DNA of 64,000 nucleotides from Bacillus_AD sp047238185 (GCF_047238185.1 NZ_JBDFMI010000001.1:2108001-2172000), one strand, 5' to 3'. Shown: positions 8,835 through 17,753, counted from the stretch's first letter. Numbers and translations are program-made. Notes: generated from the sequence alone by a model not told the origin.

Positions 8835-9191
8835 TTAAAGAACTCGTTTAACAGCTTCCAATATGGCATTTTCATCAAATGGCTTCACAATAAAGTCTTT
8901 GGCCCCTGCCTCAATAGCTTCCACAACCATTTTTTGTTGTCCCATAGCAGAACACATAACAATTTTCGCATCTGGAAATTCCCTTTTGATTTCCACCACA
9001 GCCTTCAATCCACTCATTTCTGGCATGGTGATGTCCATCGTCACTAAATCCGGCTGGTATTCCCTATATAGGTCAACAGCCTGTCTTCCATTTTCTGCTT
9101 CACCTATAATTTCATGATTCGCTTTCGATAAAATGTTGGATAATGTCAAACGCATAAACTTAGCATCATCGACAATTAATATTCTGGCCAT
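8835..9191 (-). CDS. yneI: CheY-like response regulator (YneI/CcdB)
   Basis: Single receiver domain of 118 residues with no output domain. The phosphorylation pocket is visible: DD at 8-9 in ILIVDDAKFMR, the acceptor D in LVTMDITMPEM near 53, the conserved Ser/Thr in VMCSAM and the K in FIVKPFDE. Sequence is close to CheY. The start is the ATG at 9191, with GGGAGG eight bases upstream; an earlier in-frame start lacks a ribosome site. Known as yneI or ccdB in B. subtilis, next to ccdA, but no partner kinase is visible in the window. Confidence 0.9.
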   Translation of the reverse strand: MARILIVDDAKFMRLTLSNILSKANHEIIGEAENGRQAVDLYREYQPDLVTMDITMPEMSGLKAVVEIKREFPDAKIVMCSAMGQQKMVVEAIEAGAKDFIVKPFDENAILEAVKRVL

Positions 9192-9351
9192 ACTAAAACC
9201 TCCCTGCTCAAACAACCTAACCGGCACATACATGTATTGTAAATAATACGCATCCTACTAATATACTATTAATTATTAATAATAAACGACAATGTTCATA
9301 AAAGCTAGGACAATGTACCAATATTCTGATAGATCTTTTCTGAAAACGCTC

Positions 9352-10053
9352 TTAAAAGCCTTTCCATCCATCAAATACTTTATTAACAAAGAATGAAGAA
9401 ATATAATTCAAACCGTCAAAATAGAGGAGCACACCCATCAGGATCATAATGATACCCCCTATTTTAACAATTGTACGGTTATGTTTTCTAATCCAATTCA
9501 ATTTACCGATAAAGAACGAAAGGATAAAGAATGGGATAGCAAATCCTAACACATAAGCTACCATATACGGGATTGCCCGATTACTATCATTAATGGCCAT
9601 GCTTAAGACAGCCGACAGGATAGGCCCTGTGCATGGTGTCCATCCCAAAGAAAAAGCAAGCCCGATTAAAATGGATCCCAAGTATCCGCCCGGCCTATTT
9701 TTAAAAGCCATTTTATGCTCTTTCATCAAAAATGCCGGTTGGAATAGGCCAACGATGACCAATCCGAAGAAAATGATTAAGATTCCTCCGACTTGCCTAA
9801 TCAAGGAATCATAATTTCGCAAAAACGAACCAATATAGGAGGTTCCAAATCCTAATAAAATAAAAATGAATGAAAAGCCAATAATGAAAAAAAGAGTATG
9901 CAAAATACTTCTCTTTTTGAGCATGGCATTCTCTGACTTTAATTCACCAACGCTCATCCCTGTTATATACGATAAAAAGGCCGGATAAATGGGTAACGAG
10001 CACGGAGATATAAAGCTTAAAAATCCTGCACCAAAAGCTAAAAAAATGTTCAT
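9352..10053 (-). CDS. ccdA: Cytochrome c biogenesis thiol transporter CcdA
   Basis: Six-helix membrane protein of the DsbD/CcdA family that passes reducing equivalents from cytosolic thioredoxin to extracytoplasmic partners, used in cytochrome c maturation and in spore cortex synthesis. The two redox cysteines are in their usual contexts: ISPCSLPIYP (Cys18) in the first helix and GWTPCTGP (Cys141) in the fourth. Length is 233 residues from the ATG at 10053, with GGGAGG ten bases upstream; an in-frame GTG six codons earlier overlaps that site. It is the first gene of the ccdA-yneI-ccdC run. Confidence 0.93.
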   Translation of the reverse strand: MNIFLAFGAGFLSFISPCSLPIYPAFLSYITGMSVGELKSENAMLKKRSILHTLFFIIGFSFIFILLGFGTSYIGSFLRNYDSLIRQVGGILIIFFGLVIVGLFQPAFLMKEHKMAFKNRPGGYLGSILIGLAFSLGWTPCTGPILSAVLSMAINDSNRAIPYMVAYVLGFAIPFFILSFFIGKLNWIRKHNRTIVKIGGIIMILMGVLLYFDGLNYISSFFVNKVFDGWKGF

Positions 10054-10287
10054 GAAAGCGGTACCTCCCACTTCTTAAAATGGCAAACTACTACTAGTTT
10101 AACAAAATAAGGATGAAAAGGGATATGTTTGATTTATGAACATTCTATGACAATAATAAAGAATGACATTATAGCAAACATTATTGTTTGAATTAATTTC
10201 CATTAAAAGCTATACTAATGTAAATTACATTATTTACTAGTGTTATAGACCTACCAAAGAGCGGTAATCTAGAAAGGAATAACCCCT

Positions 10288-10452
10288 GTGTCAAAAAATG
10301 AACTATTGAATCTGATCGAAAAAAAAAGAAAAGAAATGGTCCTAATCGCTTCAAAATACGGTTTGACTTCCTCCATGACGCTCCAGCACAGCCAGGAACT
10401 CGATTACCTGTTAAATCAATATGACCGAAGCTATCTTAGCAAAAGCGTATAA
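10288..10452 (+). CDS. Spo0E-family aspartyl-phosphate phosphatase
   Basis: 54-residue protein with the two-helix hairpin of the Spo0E/YnzD/YisI family, which removes phosphate from Spo0A and so delays sporulation. The signature SQELDYLLNQY is at 35-45. The GTG start is preceded by AGAAAGGA. The gene sits alone between ccdA and a kinase gene, on the opposite strand from both, and has its own terminator. The target (Spo0A) is inferred from the family. Confidence 0.88.
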   Translation: MSKNELLNLIEKKRKEMVLIASKYGLTSSMTLQHSQELDYLLNQYDRSYLSKSV

Positions 10453-10491
10453 GCGACCGTCTGAATACATATATTCCATAGCATAACCAAG

Positions 10492-10512
10492 AAGAGCATC
10501 ACGCTCTTTTTT
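10492..10512 (+). terminator. Terminator of the spo0E-like gene
   Basis: AAGAGC (10492-10497) pairs with GCTCTT (10503-10508), then TTTTTT. Confidence 0.85.
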
Positions 10513-10525
10513 ATATTCATAAAAA

Positions 10526-11122
10526 CTATCTTCCCTGCAATATAAGATCATATTGCACCATAGGTATTATATGATGAAGATAGTAATCTTCCGCTGCCCA
10601 GTACCTGTTGCGGAACTTGGAAAGATTCGTTTGTATCTGTGTACCTTCTCTCTGGAATCTTACTTCTCTTGAACACTCCAAAAAAATCGAAAAATCAAAG
10701 AAATGCCGCCAATCCTCTCTTTGAATAAATACTCCTTCAACCACTATTACACAGCGATCCGGAATATCGATATTCACCCACTCATGTTTATCCTCTTCTG
10801 CCTTATAAAATGGCAAATATACTATTTTTTCACTGTGCAATTTTTGAAATAAAATATCCGAAAGCTCCTTCACATCCCATTGCAGCAGATAGTATTCTTC
10901 CCACTCTTTAAGACCCGTGAAATAGCGGCGTTTTTTTTCCACTATGAAATCATCCATATGAAAAACCATTGTATGAAGACCCATTGATTCAAGCAATTCT
11001 TTTACATGTTCAGCAAGTGTTGTTTTACCAGATCTGCTTAAGCCATCAATTCCGATTAGCGTTCTTTCTTTTTTTGCAATCTCTTTTATTTTTTCCGCTA
11101 ACAGGTTTGCATTTCCCTTCAT
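10526..11122 (-). CDS. Uridine-kinase-like P-loop kinase
   Basis: 198-residue P-loop protein of the uridine kinase/phosphoribulokinase-like group. Walker A GLSRSGKTT lies at about 27-35, a lid region with HMDDFIVEKKRRY follows near 55, and VVEGVFIQR near 130 fits the DE/EG motif of nucleoside kinases. Small-molecule phosphorylation is expected, but the substrate is not predictable from sequence. AAGGGGA lies eight bases before the ATG. It stands upstream of (and on the same strand as) nothing obvious; the prohibitin-like operon ends about 75 bases before its start, behind a hairpin. Confidence 0.75.
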   Translation of the reverse strand: MKGNANLLAEKIKEIAKKERTLIGIDGLSRSGKTTLAEHVKELLESMGLHTMVFHMDDFIVEKKRRYFTGLKEWEEYYLLQWDVKELSDILFQKLHSEKIVYLPFYKAEEDKHEWVNIDIPDRCVIVVEGVFIQREDWRHFFDFSIFLECSREVRFQREGTQIQTNLSKFRNRYWAAEDYYLHHIIPMVQYDLILQGR

Positions 11123-11157
11123 TTTTTATTCCCCTTCACATCGCCATTTTTAACAAA

Positions 11158-11190
11158 GAAGGAGCCTATACATTCTATACAGGCTCCTTC
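11158..11190 (-). terminator. Hairpin after the prohibitin-like gene
   Basis: GAAGGAGCCT (11158-11167) pairs exactly with AGGCTCCTTC (11181-11190). The T run that follows on the minus strand is broken, so termination may be partial. Confidence 0.65.
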
Positions 11191-11195
11191 ATCGT

Positions 11196-12041
11196 CTATT
11201 TAGCAGTACTTTGTGCATCCTCTATCGGAATCTGGATTAATTGATTAGAACCGGTCGCTTTTGGCATTTTTCCGTCCCATTTCTCGATCCATTTATTTTG
11301 GATTACTTCCTTGGAAATCGACTTTTTAATAATGTCATTGTAATCAGCAATACCTTTAGCTTCTATCATTTTCTTTTCAGCTTCAGCTTTAGCGATTTTC
11401 AATTCAATCTGCTTTCGTTCCAATTCTTGTGCCGCTTCCACCCGCTTATCTATAGCGGCTTGTGTCGACTTATCCGGCTTAGGAACACCAAGTGTAAAGT
11501 TATCTACCTGAAAGCCCAATTTGATGATATCATCAGCAAATACTTTTTTGACGTCGACTGCAGCATCTGAGGATTTTTCCCCGTATGTATCAATTACTGA
11601 ATATTTGGATATCGCTTTTCTGCCTGCATCCCATAGTCTAGTTTTCAAATAAGAATCCTCGATTGCTTCCACATCAACAGGACCAAATTTGTTGAAGACA
11701 TCCACTACTTTATCCGGTTGGATGCTGTAGGTAAAGGCAAAATCGATTGTTACATTTTTTCCATCTGAAGTTGCAACTTGAATATCTTTGTAATTAACGG
11801 TTTGCATTCGGATCGGATACACAGTTACTTTATCGAATATTCCTACTAAATGCCAGCCCTGGCTAAGCGTTTCTTTTTGAACGCCTCCATTCGGACTATA
11901 TACAACGCCGACATATCCATTTGGTATTTTTTGAATGAACAAAGATGTGATACCGACAGCAGCCACTAAGGCAATTGCAATTATGACCCCGCCAATAATC
12001 CTGCGATTTTTATTTTTTTTCATTTGAGTGACGTTCTCCAT
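11196..12041 (-). CDS. SPFH/prohibitin-family membrane protein
   Basis: 281 residues: a short basic N-terminus, one membrane helix (about 15-36), then an SPFH/Band 7 domain beginning IPNGYVGVVYSPNGGVQ, and a Glu/Lys/Ala-rich coiled coil (about 205-250). Such proteins form large membrane rings or microdomains; this one resembles the prohibitin branch more than flotillin (YuaG). GAGGAGG lies close before the ATG, and another Met follows at residue 7. It overlaps the preceding small gene by about 30 bases, so the two are probably expressed together. Confidence 0.88.
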   Translation of the reverse strand: MENVTQMKKNKNRRIIGGVIIAIALVAAVGITSLFIQKIPNGYVGVVYSPNGGVQKETLSQGWHLVGIFDKVTVYPIRMQTVNYKDIQVATSDGKNVTIDFAFTYSIQPDKVVDVFNKFGPVDVEAIEDSYLKTRLWDAGRKAISKYSVIDTYGEKSSDAAVDVKKVFADDIIKLGFQVDNFTLGVPKPDKSTQAAIDKRVEAAQELERKQIELKIAKAEAEKKMIEAKGIADYNDIIKKSISKEVIQNKWIEKWDGKMPKATGSNQLIQIPIEDAQSTAK

Positions 12042-12174
12042 CTTCTTCCTCCTCTAATTTTGATTTAAAATTCTGAGCTGTCTCGCCAATTTTTCTGAAT
12101 GAAGGCGATAGCATAAACCAGACGCCAATTAAAAGTAAAATAATAACTATAACGGAACCAATCCAGACCTTCAC
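12010..12174 (-). CDS. Small membrane protein upstream of the prohibitin gene
   Basis: 54 residues: a membrane helix (about residues 3-23, ending WFMLSP), then a charged tail with SKLEEEEDGERHSNEKK. The start is set at GTG (12174) because GGAGGG lies six bases before it. An upstream in-frame ATG overlaps that ribosome site and is unlikely. The 3' end overlaps the start of the prohibitin-like gene, suggesting translational coupling and a shared role in the membrane; no family is recognised. Confidence 0.75.
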   Translation of the reverse strand: MKVWIGSVIVIILLLIGVWFMLSPSFRKIGETAQNFKSKLEEEEDGERHSNEKK

Positions 12175-12335
12175 ATCAAACCCTCCTTCCAAAAAACAAA
12201 ATCAATCAGAGTTTCCAATTGAAAATGTCCATTGTCCAGCTTAAGATTGAAGCTGATACTATATGTACGTCTATATAAAGAGAAAGTTTCAAAACCTTTT
12301 CATTTTTGTTACTTTTATGTTAAACAAACAAAAAA

Positions 12336-12370
12336 GCTTTAATGGCATATCTCTAACTAGCCATTAAAGC
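12336..12370 (-). terminator. Terminator of the gene at 12385
   Basis: GCTTTAATGGC (12336-12346) pairs exactly with GCCATTAAAGC (12360-12370); minus-strand TTTTTTG follows. Confidence 0.88.
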
Positions 12371-12384
12371 CTGTTGTTTTATTT

Positions 12385-12972
12385 TCAGGAGGAAAAGAAA
12401 TCATTCATCACATTGCTAATGAGTGCATCGGGGTTTTGAGGAACGGTTTTCTTGCAATAATCACTAAGGATGACCTGAGCTTTGTCTTTCGTCAACGTTC
12501 TGGCATCACTGCAATACCCGGCAATTTTACCGCTATCCGGAAAACCCTGAAAGCTTTTTTCTGTATACAATTCACCTTGGGCCTTCAAGATTTTTAAAGT
12601 ATGCAACAAGGATTCTTCGCTTAACTCCAGAACATATGCTGCTTCAATAATTCCCCGCATGTCACGCAATAACCGACTCGCCTTCATTTCATCAAAAAAC
12701 ATGACAAACGCCTCGGACAACGCCTTCTTCTGAAACTCCTTATATTTATAGTGGACCATCTCACATGCTGCCACAAAAAGGACCACTTCTGGTGTTTGAT
12801 TGTATATCTCTATCCATTTATATGAGAGTTCGATACTATTTGGCTTCGAACGTTCTGACCATTTACCTTTTTTTTGTATCCGGACAATACAGTCCTCCAT
12901 ATCCATCTTTTGTTTAAGATTCTCAATATCCTTATATAAAGGATGATGGAACCTAGCGGTTAAAACTGGCAT
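12385..12972 (-). CDS. Uncharacterised cytosolic protein
   Basis: 195 residues, no signal peptide or membrane segment. I recognise no family. The sequence is helical and charged (for example MFFDEMKASRLLRDMRGIIEAAYVLEL near the middle), with a Cys in FVAACEMVHYKYKEF and two more near the C-terminus. The start is the ATG at 12972 with GGAGAAAGGA about eight bases upstream; a GTG seven codons earlier overlaps that site. It has its own terminator and no close neighbour on the same strand, so it is probably monocistronic. Confidence 0.7.
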   Translation of the reverse strand: MPVLTARFHHPLYKDIENLKQKMDMEDCIVRIQKKGKWSERSKPNSIELSYKWIEIYNQTPEVVLFVAACEMVHYKYKEFQKKALSEAFVMFFDEMKASRLLRDMRGIIEAAYVLELSEESLLHTLKILKAQGELYTEKSFQGFPDSGKIAGYCSDARTLTKDKAQVILSDYCKKTVPQNPDALISNVMNDFFSS

Positions 12973-13167
12973 CTTCACACATCCTTTCTCCACCTAAGTT
13001 TACCATATCGGTTGTTACTGGCAGATTTCTGTCATTTTACATTTTATGCTCAAAATAGTGACAGATACCCATCCTTCCATATTATCTAGTATAGTGTATA
13101 TTGAAAAGCGAAAAAAATCTTCCGCTCTTTATCCTATATTCAAAAAAAAGGCATATCCAGAATAAAA

Positions 13168-13196
13168 GCCACTTTCCCTATACTCAGGAAAGTGGC
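13168..13196 (-). terminator. Terminator downstream of yneF
   Basis: GCCACTTTCC (13168-13177) pairs exactly with GGAAAGTGGC (13187-13196); minus-strand TTTTATT follows. It is 130 bases beyond the yneF stop. The rest of 12973-13326 shows no gene on either strand. Confidence 0.75.
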
Positions 13197-13326
13197 CTTG
13201 TGAAAGAAACACGTATGACAAAAAGGATTCTGCTTCATCTTATATGTATGATAAATGCTATATGCACATTTCTGCAACCATTGATCACACCATTTTTATG
13301 AATAATTCCCTACTATATCAACAGTA

Positions 13327-13542
13327 TTATTTCGTTTGTTTATTCATCGCGCTCATCATTTGATTGATTTTCTTTTGGGATGGTTTCATTCCCATTTGCA
13401 TCATCATCATGCGCAACATTTGCTCGTTAATTGGCGGATTCTTTTTCAAATAGTTCATCATATACTTACGAGCAATGAAAAACCCTAGTGCTGTTCCGGC
13501 TAATAAGGCGATAACAGCTGTGAGTACGATTTGCCAAACCAT
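13327..13542 (-). CDS. yneF: UPF0154 membrane protein YneF
   Basis: 71-residue protein with a single N-terminal helix (MVWQIVLTAVIALLAGTALG), then a basic, Met-rich tail (MLRMMMMQMG) ending in Lys-rich sequence. Length, composition and position beside sirA and tkt match B. subtilis yneF. Function unknown. GAAGGAGG lies ten bases before the ATG. Confidence 0.92.
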   Translation of the reverse strand: MVWQIVLTAVIALLAGTALGFFIARKYMMNYLKKNPPINEQMLRMMMMQMGMKPSQKKINQMMSAMNKQTK

Positions 13543-13630
13543 ATACTATTTCCTCCTTCAAGTTGTCTACTATTTAGTGTACTAGACCAACCGTTATTAT
13601 ACAATATTGTGTACCCATTTTGTAAAGGGT
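13543..13630. other. Short spacer between yneF and sirA
   Basis: 88 bases holding the yneF ribosome site and an AT-rich stretch; no separate terminator seen, so sirA and y yneF may share a transcript. Confidence 0.35.
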
Positions 13631-14083
13631 TTATATTAATTTTCTCTTTTTTCTTGGCTTTAGCCAGCCGTATCGGCTTTCGGCTAATTCGACAGCCAAA
13701 AATGAATCCGCACATTTGCGAATAAACTCGAAAAAGATTGTTTCAGCCTCATAGCTTCCTACAGATTGAATATATAATACCCGATTATGAATTTCAAGCG
13801 AGGCAGAACTTTTCATTCCATTATTTGTCCGGCAATCTATTTGATAGGTTGTCCCATTTTCATCATTTAGGACCATCATACCTTCTATCTTATCGTTATT
13901 AAAGTGATCTGTTAATTGAGAAGGAATCCGTTTCGTAACATATACAATTTGGCGGCCGATAATTCGCGCTATTTGCCCTCTCGCGTGATAATAATCTAGA
14001 AAAAGACTATATAAGAGCTGCTCTCTTCCGACATACATGCCAGCAAAATGTTCTTTAATTAAATAGATCTGATATTGTCGCAT
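13631..14083 (-). CDS. sirA: Sporulation inhibitor of replication SirA
   Basis: In B. subtilis, SirA (YneE) binds domain I of DnaA and blocks new rounds of replication once Spo0A is active. The 150-residue product shares its landmarks: IYLIKEHFAG at the N-terminus, GSYEAETIFFEF near 115, and SRYGWLKP near the C-terminus. I place the start at the ATG of MRQYQIYLI by analogy; two in-frame ATG codons lie just upstream (14092, 14101), and the first of these has a better-spaced AAAGGA. A Spo0A box lies about 90 bases upstream. Confidence 0.9.
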   Translation of the reverse strand: MRQYQIYLIKEHFAGMYVGREQLLYSLFLDYYHARGQIARIIGRQIVYVTKRIPSQLTDHFNNDKIEGMMVLNDENGTTYQIDCRTNNGMKSSASLEIHNRVLYIQSVGSYEAETIFFEFIRKCADSFLAVELAESRYGWLKPRKKRKLI

Positions 14084-14174
14084 CAAGACCATCCCTATCA
14101 TCCTTTTTTACATTAAGTATATAAGGGATAGAGTTCGGAACTTGCTGTATTGTGCTGAATAAATATTCTAGTTT

Positions 14175-14181
14175 TGTCGAA
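14175..14181 (+). promoter_or_regulatory. Candidate Spo0A box upstream of sirA
   Basis: TGTCGAA within TTTTGTCGAAAAAA, an exact 0A box, in the gap between tkt and sirA. It fits the known direct activation of sirA by Spo0A~P in B. subtilis; a 7-mer alone is weak evidence. Confidence 0.55.
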
Positions 14182-14205
14182 AAAACACGATAGGAATTGA
14201 TGATA

Positions 14206-14238
14206 GAAGAATCCTTGCATTTTGAGCAAGGATTCTTC
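14206..14238 (-). terminator. Hairpin terminator of tkt
   Basis: A 13-bp perfect stem, GAAGAATCCTTGC (14206-14218) with GCAAGGATTCTTC (14226-14238). It lies 13 bases beyond the tkt stop; the T run is on the plus side. Confidence 0.75.
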
Positions 14239-14251
14239 CCTTTTTCTTTAC

Positions 14252-16255
14252 TTATTTTTGAATTAGAGCTTTTACTCGTGAAACGACATTATCTGCCGTA
14301 AATCCATATTCAGCCATAACGGTTTCACCTGGTGCAGAAGCTCCCCATTGATCAATGCATAATACTTCTCCATCATTTCCGATATATTTATGCCAGCCAA
14401 AAGATGAAGCCATTTCAATTCCTAGACGCTTTGTAACGGTCGGTGGGATTACTGAATCTTTATACTGTTGAGATTGTTTCTCAAATCGATCCCATGAAGG
14501 CATACTAATGACGGACACATCGATGCCCTCATTTGCCAAGGATTTTTGTGCAGTAATGGCAAGGCCAACTTCCGAACCAGTCGCTAGCAAAAGTGCATCT
14601 GGCTGTTCCTTGCCACAGGCAGAAACGACATAAGCACCCTTTGAAACACCATTATAAGCCACTTCATTAGTTTGGGGCAATGTAGGCAAATTCTGTCTTG
14701 TAAGCACCAATGCAGTAGGCATGTTAGTGGATTCAATCGATAATTTCCAAGCAGCTGCTGTTTCGGTTCCATCAGCAGGACGAATAACGGATAAATTATG
14801 CATCGCCCGTAACGACGCTAATTGTTCAATAGGTTCATGGGTTGGACCATCTTCTCCTACAGCTATGCTGTCATGTGTAAAAACGTACGTTACAGGCAAG
14901 CCCATTAATGCAGCAAGACGGATAGCTGGACGAAGATAATCAGAAAAGACGAAGAAAGTTCCTCCATATACATTTAGTCCTCCATGCAACGCCATTCCAT
15001 TAAGAGCGGCACCCATTGCGAATTCGCGTACTCCGAACCAAATATTTCGGCCTGAATAGTGTCCAGGCAAGAAATCCGCTGCTCCCTTTATCATTGTTTT
15101 ATTGGACCCTGCCAAATCAGCGGATCCCCCAAAGAATGACGGAAGATTTTTAGCTATAGCATTTAATACCTCACCACTGGACGCACGGGATGCCAAGCTA
15201 CTTCCTTCTTTATACTGGGGTATATCTGCGTCCCAGCCGGAAGGAAGTTCATTCGTAATGGCAAGCTGCAATTGAGCGGCCAGATCAGGATATTCCTGCT
15301 TATAAGAGTCAAAAATAGAATTCCATTGACTTTCTTTCGTTTCCCCTGCTTGAACACATTCTTTTTCGAAATGCGCATACACCTCTTCAGGGACATAAAA
15401 ATCTTCTTCAAAAGTCCATTTATATGCTTCTTTAGTAAGCTTTAATTCATCAGCTCCCAAAGGCATTCCATGGGCATCAGATTTCCCAGCCCGATTTGGG
15501 GATCCGTATCCGATCACTGTCTTTACTTCTATGAGAGTAGGCCTTGTCACATCTTTCCTGGCTTGCTCAATCGCCTTGGATAATTCTTCGATATCATTTC
15601 CATCATTCACTTTTATATATTCCCAGCCATACGCCTTATAGCGGCCTTCTACACTCTCACTGAATGCCTGGTTTAATTCGCCGTCCAATGAAATATCATT
15701 GGAATCATAGAGAACAATCAATCTGCCCAATTGTAAGTGGGCTGCCAACGAGGATGCTTCAGCGGAAACGCCTTCCATCAAGTCCCCATCCCCGCATATG
15801 CTGTATGTATAATGGTCAACTACAGGGTAACCATCTTTATTATATGTTTCAGCCAAATGTCTTTCAGCCATTGCCATACCGACTGCCATTGCAATTCCTT
15901 GACCTAATGGACCAGTTGTAGCTTCCACACCTACTGTATGGCCGTATTCAGGGTGCCCGGGCGTTTTACTCCCCCATTGGCGGAATTGCTTCAAATCTTC
16001 CATGCTCACACCATAATGTGATAAATGCAATAAACTATATAAAAGCATAGAACCGTGTCCAGCTGAGAGGACAAAGCGGTCTCTATTGAACCAGTTCGGA
16101 TTATTAGGGTTATGGTTCATATACTTTGTCCACAAAGTGTATGCCATAGGGGCAGCGCCCATAGGCATACCAGGATGTCCGGAATTCGCTTTTTCAATCG
16201 CATCAATTGAAAGAGTCCGAATACTATTAATAGATAGCTCTTCGATTTTTTTCAT
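14252..16255 (-). CDS. tkt: Transketolase
   Basis: Thiamine diphosphate enzyme of the pentose phosphate pathway that moves two-carbon units between ketoses and aldoses. 667 residues, the usual length. Visible motifs: SGHPGMPMGAAPM near 25, GHGSMLLYS near 67, the ThDP-binding GDGDLMEGVSAEA near 155, and in the second half FVFSDYLRPA and HDSIAVGEDGPTHEP. GGAAGG precedes the ATG. Position between ynzC and sirA matches B. subtilis. Confidence 0.97.
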   Translation of the reverse strand: MKKIEELSINSIRTLSIDAIEKANSGHPGMPMGAAPMAYTLWTKYMNHNPNNPNWFNRDRFVLSAGHGSMLLYSLLHLSHYGVSMEDLKQFRQWGSKTPGHPEYGHTVGVEATTGPLGQGIAMAVGMAMAERHLAETYNKDGYPVVDHYTYSICGDGDLMEGVSAEASSLAAHLQLGRLIVLYDSNDISLDGELNQAFSESVEGRYKAYGWEYIKVNDGNDIEELSKAIEQARKDVTRPTLIEVKTVIGYGSPNRAGKSDAHGMPLGADELKLTKEAYKWTFEEDFYVPEEVYAHFEKECVQAGETKESQWNSIFDSYKQEYPDLAAQLQLAITNELPSGWDADIPQYKEGSSLASRASSGEVLNAIAKNLPSFFGGSADLAGSNKTMIKGAADFLPGHYSGRNIWFGVREFAMGAALNGMALHGGLNVYGGTFFVFSDYLRPAIRLAALMGLPVTYVFTHDSIAVGEDGPTHEPIEQLASLRAMHNLSVIRPADGTETAAAWKLSIESTNMPTALVLTRQNLPTLPQTNEVAYNGVSKGAYVVSACGKEQPDALLLATGSEVGLAITAQKSLANEGIDVSVISMPSWDRFEKQSQQYKDSVIPPTVTKRLGIEMASSFGWHKYIGNDGEVLCIDQWGASAPGETVMAEYGFTADNVVSRVKALIQK

Positions 16256-16408
16256 GAAATGTTCTTCCCTTCCAGGTTGAATTTAGTCACTTCTATAATA
16301 TAGTTGTTAAGCCGGTTATACAACATTAATAGTGAGATAATTACAAATAGAGAAACAATTCTTGTATGCGCGAGAAAAAGCGGGGAAAATCATATGCAGA
16401 ATATACAG

Positions 16409-16438
16409 AAGCCCTTTGGAAAAGGATGTAAAGGGCTT
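16409..16438 (-). terminator. Terminator overlapping the ynzC stop
   Basis: AAGCCCTTT (16409-16417) pairs exactly with AAAGGGCTT (16430-16438). The T tract is poor. Confidence 0.6.
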
Positions 16439-16673
16439 AATGCAATCTATTTTTCTGTTCCTTAATGCGTTTGACCTTCTCAGGTGTTACATCATTTCCC
16501 TCGGGATCCAAGACAGTCAGGTTTTCGATCGTGTTTGCCATGGAAGATCTGAATGATTGCAGATATTCGCTTCGAAGCTTAGTTTGTTCTTTAGCTTCAT
16601 CTGGCGTTAAGCCTTCATTTTTTGATTTTTTTGAGAGTTCATTAATTCTTGCGATTTTTTCTTTAGATAGCAT
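16437..16673 (-). CDS. ynzC: UPF0291 protein YnzC
   Basis: 78-residue protein with a helical hairpin: MLSKEKIARINELSKKSK, then LTPDEAKEQTKLRSEYLQSFR. These are landmarks of the YnzC family, whose B. subtilis member lies in the SOS-regulated yneA-yneB-ynzC operon. Molecular function is unknown. The ribosome site AAGGAG and the 80-base gap after yneB fit the same operon here. Confidence 0.93.
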   Translation of the reverse strand: MLSKEKIARINELSKKSKNEGLTPDEAKEQTKLRSEYLQSFRSSMANTIENLTVLDPEGNDVTPEKVKRIKEQKNRLH

Positions 16674-16753
16674 AGTGACGCTCCTTCATTTAAGGTTTTC
16701 CTTATCATTGCCATGTTATAAGAAAAAAATAAAAGTCGCAAGTGAAACTGCTT

Positions 16754-17404
16754 CTATTCTTTTTGGCTATCTATGTATTCTAAATATCTTCTGTTAACTG
16801 TTGCCTTAGAAACCGGATAACCGAATCCCCTTAATGTCGCAGCTATATCAGCAAAAGTCAGGCCGCTTTCTCTGAGGCGAACAATTTCCCCAACAGGAAC
16901 ATCCTTTTTTTCAGGTCCTGTAGACTGGTTATTGGATTTGATATTCCTTTGGGGTCTGTATCCTTCCGCTACTGCTTTTTTCATCCCGCGGCTTATTTTT
17001 ATGTTATGTAGTTTGCGCTGGTATTCCTCTACAATACCAACAATTTGTAAAACCATTGAATCTCCTTCCGATAATTCCAGTTCACCTTTTTGTGAGTAGG
17101 CTATGATCTTTACTCCTTCCTTGATGATGCAGTGGAGAAGCGCGATTTTAGCATTGCCCCTTCCGAGCCTGGTTTCATCCTGTACAAAAACAGCATCTGC
17201 CTTTTCCTCTTTAATAGCATCCAATAAAGTGAACACACCATCACGATCCAATTGGTAACCGCTCGCTTTTTCTTTCACGATCCCCATAATTCCATAACCC
17301 ATTTCCTTGGCTAAAGAAACAAGTTCGTTTTCCTGCCGTTGTAAAGAGCTTGACTGCGTTTCTTTGTCTGTACTGACCCGGCAGTAAATGATTGCTTTTT
17401 TCAT
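16754..17404 (-). CDS. yneB: Serine recombinase-like protein YneB
   Basis: 216 residues with an N-terminal resolvase catalytic domain: AIIYCRVSTDKETQSSSLQRQ carries the nucleophilic Ser10 and the downstream Arg, then VQDETRLGR near 80. The C-terminal part (about 150-210) resembles a helix-turn-helix, TFADIAATLRGFGYPVSKATVNRRY. YneB belongs to the SOS operon of B. subtilis; its target site is unknown. The start is the ATG at 17404 with AGAAAGGA seven bases upstream. No IS or phage features flank it, so it is a core gene and not a mobile-element resolvase. Confidence 0.9.
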   Translation of the reverse strand: MKKAIIYCRVSTDKETQSSSLQRQENELVSLAKEMGYGIMGIVKEKASGYQLDRDGVFTLLDAIKEEKADAVFVQDETRLGRGNAKIALLHCIIKEGVKIIAYSQKGELELSEGDSMVLQIVGIVEEYQRKLHNIKISRGMKKAVAEGYRPQRNIKSNNQSTGPEKKDVPVGEIVRLRESGLTFADIAATLRGFGYPVSKATVNRRYLEYIDSQKE

Positions 17405-17438
17405 TTCCAAATCCTTTCTTTCCATCTATTTATAGTTC

Positions 17439-17753
17439 TCATTCCATTGTTAATTGAGTCAAATTTTCTTTTTGTTTCTTCATCACGGGTACTTTAATTA
17501 CATCGCCCGCTTTCAGGACTTCACCATTCATTTTATTGGTTTGTTCTATATATGCAATAAAATCAGGTATTTCCATTTGTTGATCATTGTATCTTTCAGC
17601 AATTCCCCATAAGGTATCGCCGCTGCTTACTTCTATTTCAATATAGGATTGATTTCCTTTTACATTTAACATAACAAAATAGACGACTGAAAATAATAAT
17701 ATTACAACAAAAAATAATAGGGAAAAAGAATGCTTACGAATAAAATAATTCAT
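17439..17753 (-). CDS. yneA: SOS cell-division inhibitor YneA
   Basis: 104 residues: an N-terminal membrane anchor (about 10-29) and a LysM domain (about 37-85, with SGDTLWGIAERYND and EVLKAGDVIKVP). YneA delays septation during the SOS response by acting at the membrane or cell wall and is removed by proteolysis. It is the first gene of yneA-yneB-ynzC and diverges from lexA across a 160-base region with three LexA boxes. GGAGGAG precedes the ATG. Confidence 0.93.
   Translation of the reverse strand: MNYFIRKHSFSLLFFVVILLFSVVYFVMLNVKGNQSYIEIEVSSGDTLWGIAERYNDQQMEIPDFIAYIEQTNKMNGEVLKAGDVIKVPVMKKQKENLTQLTME

Noticed and set aside
16754..17404. yneB as a transposon resolvase
   Set aside because: It lies in the conserved SOS operon without transposon ends; it is the chromosomal YneB.
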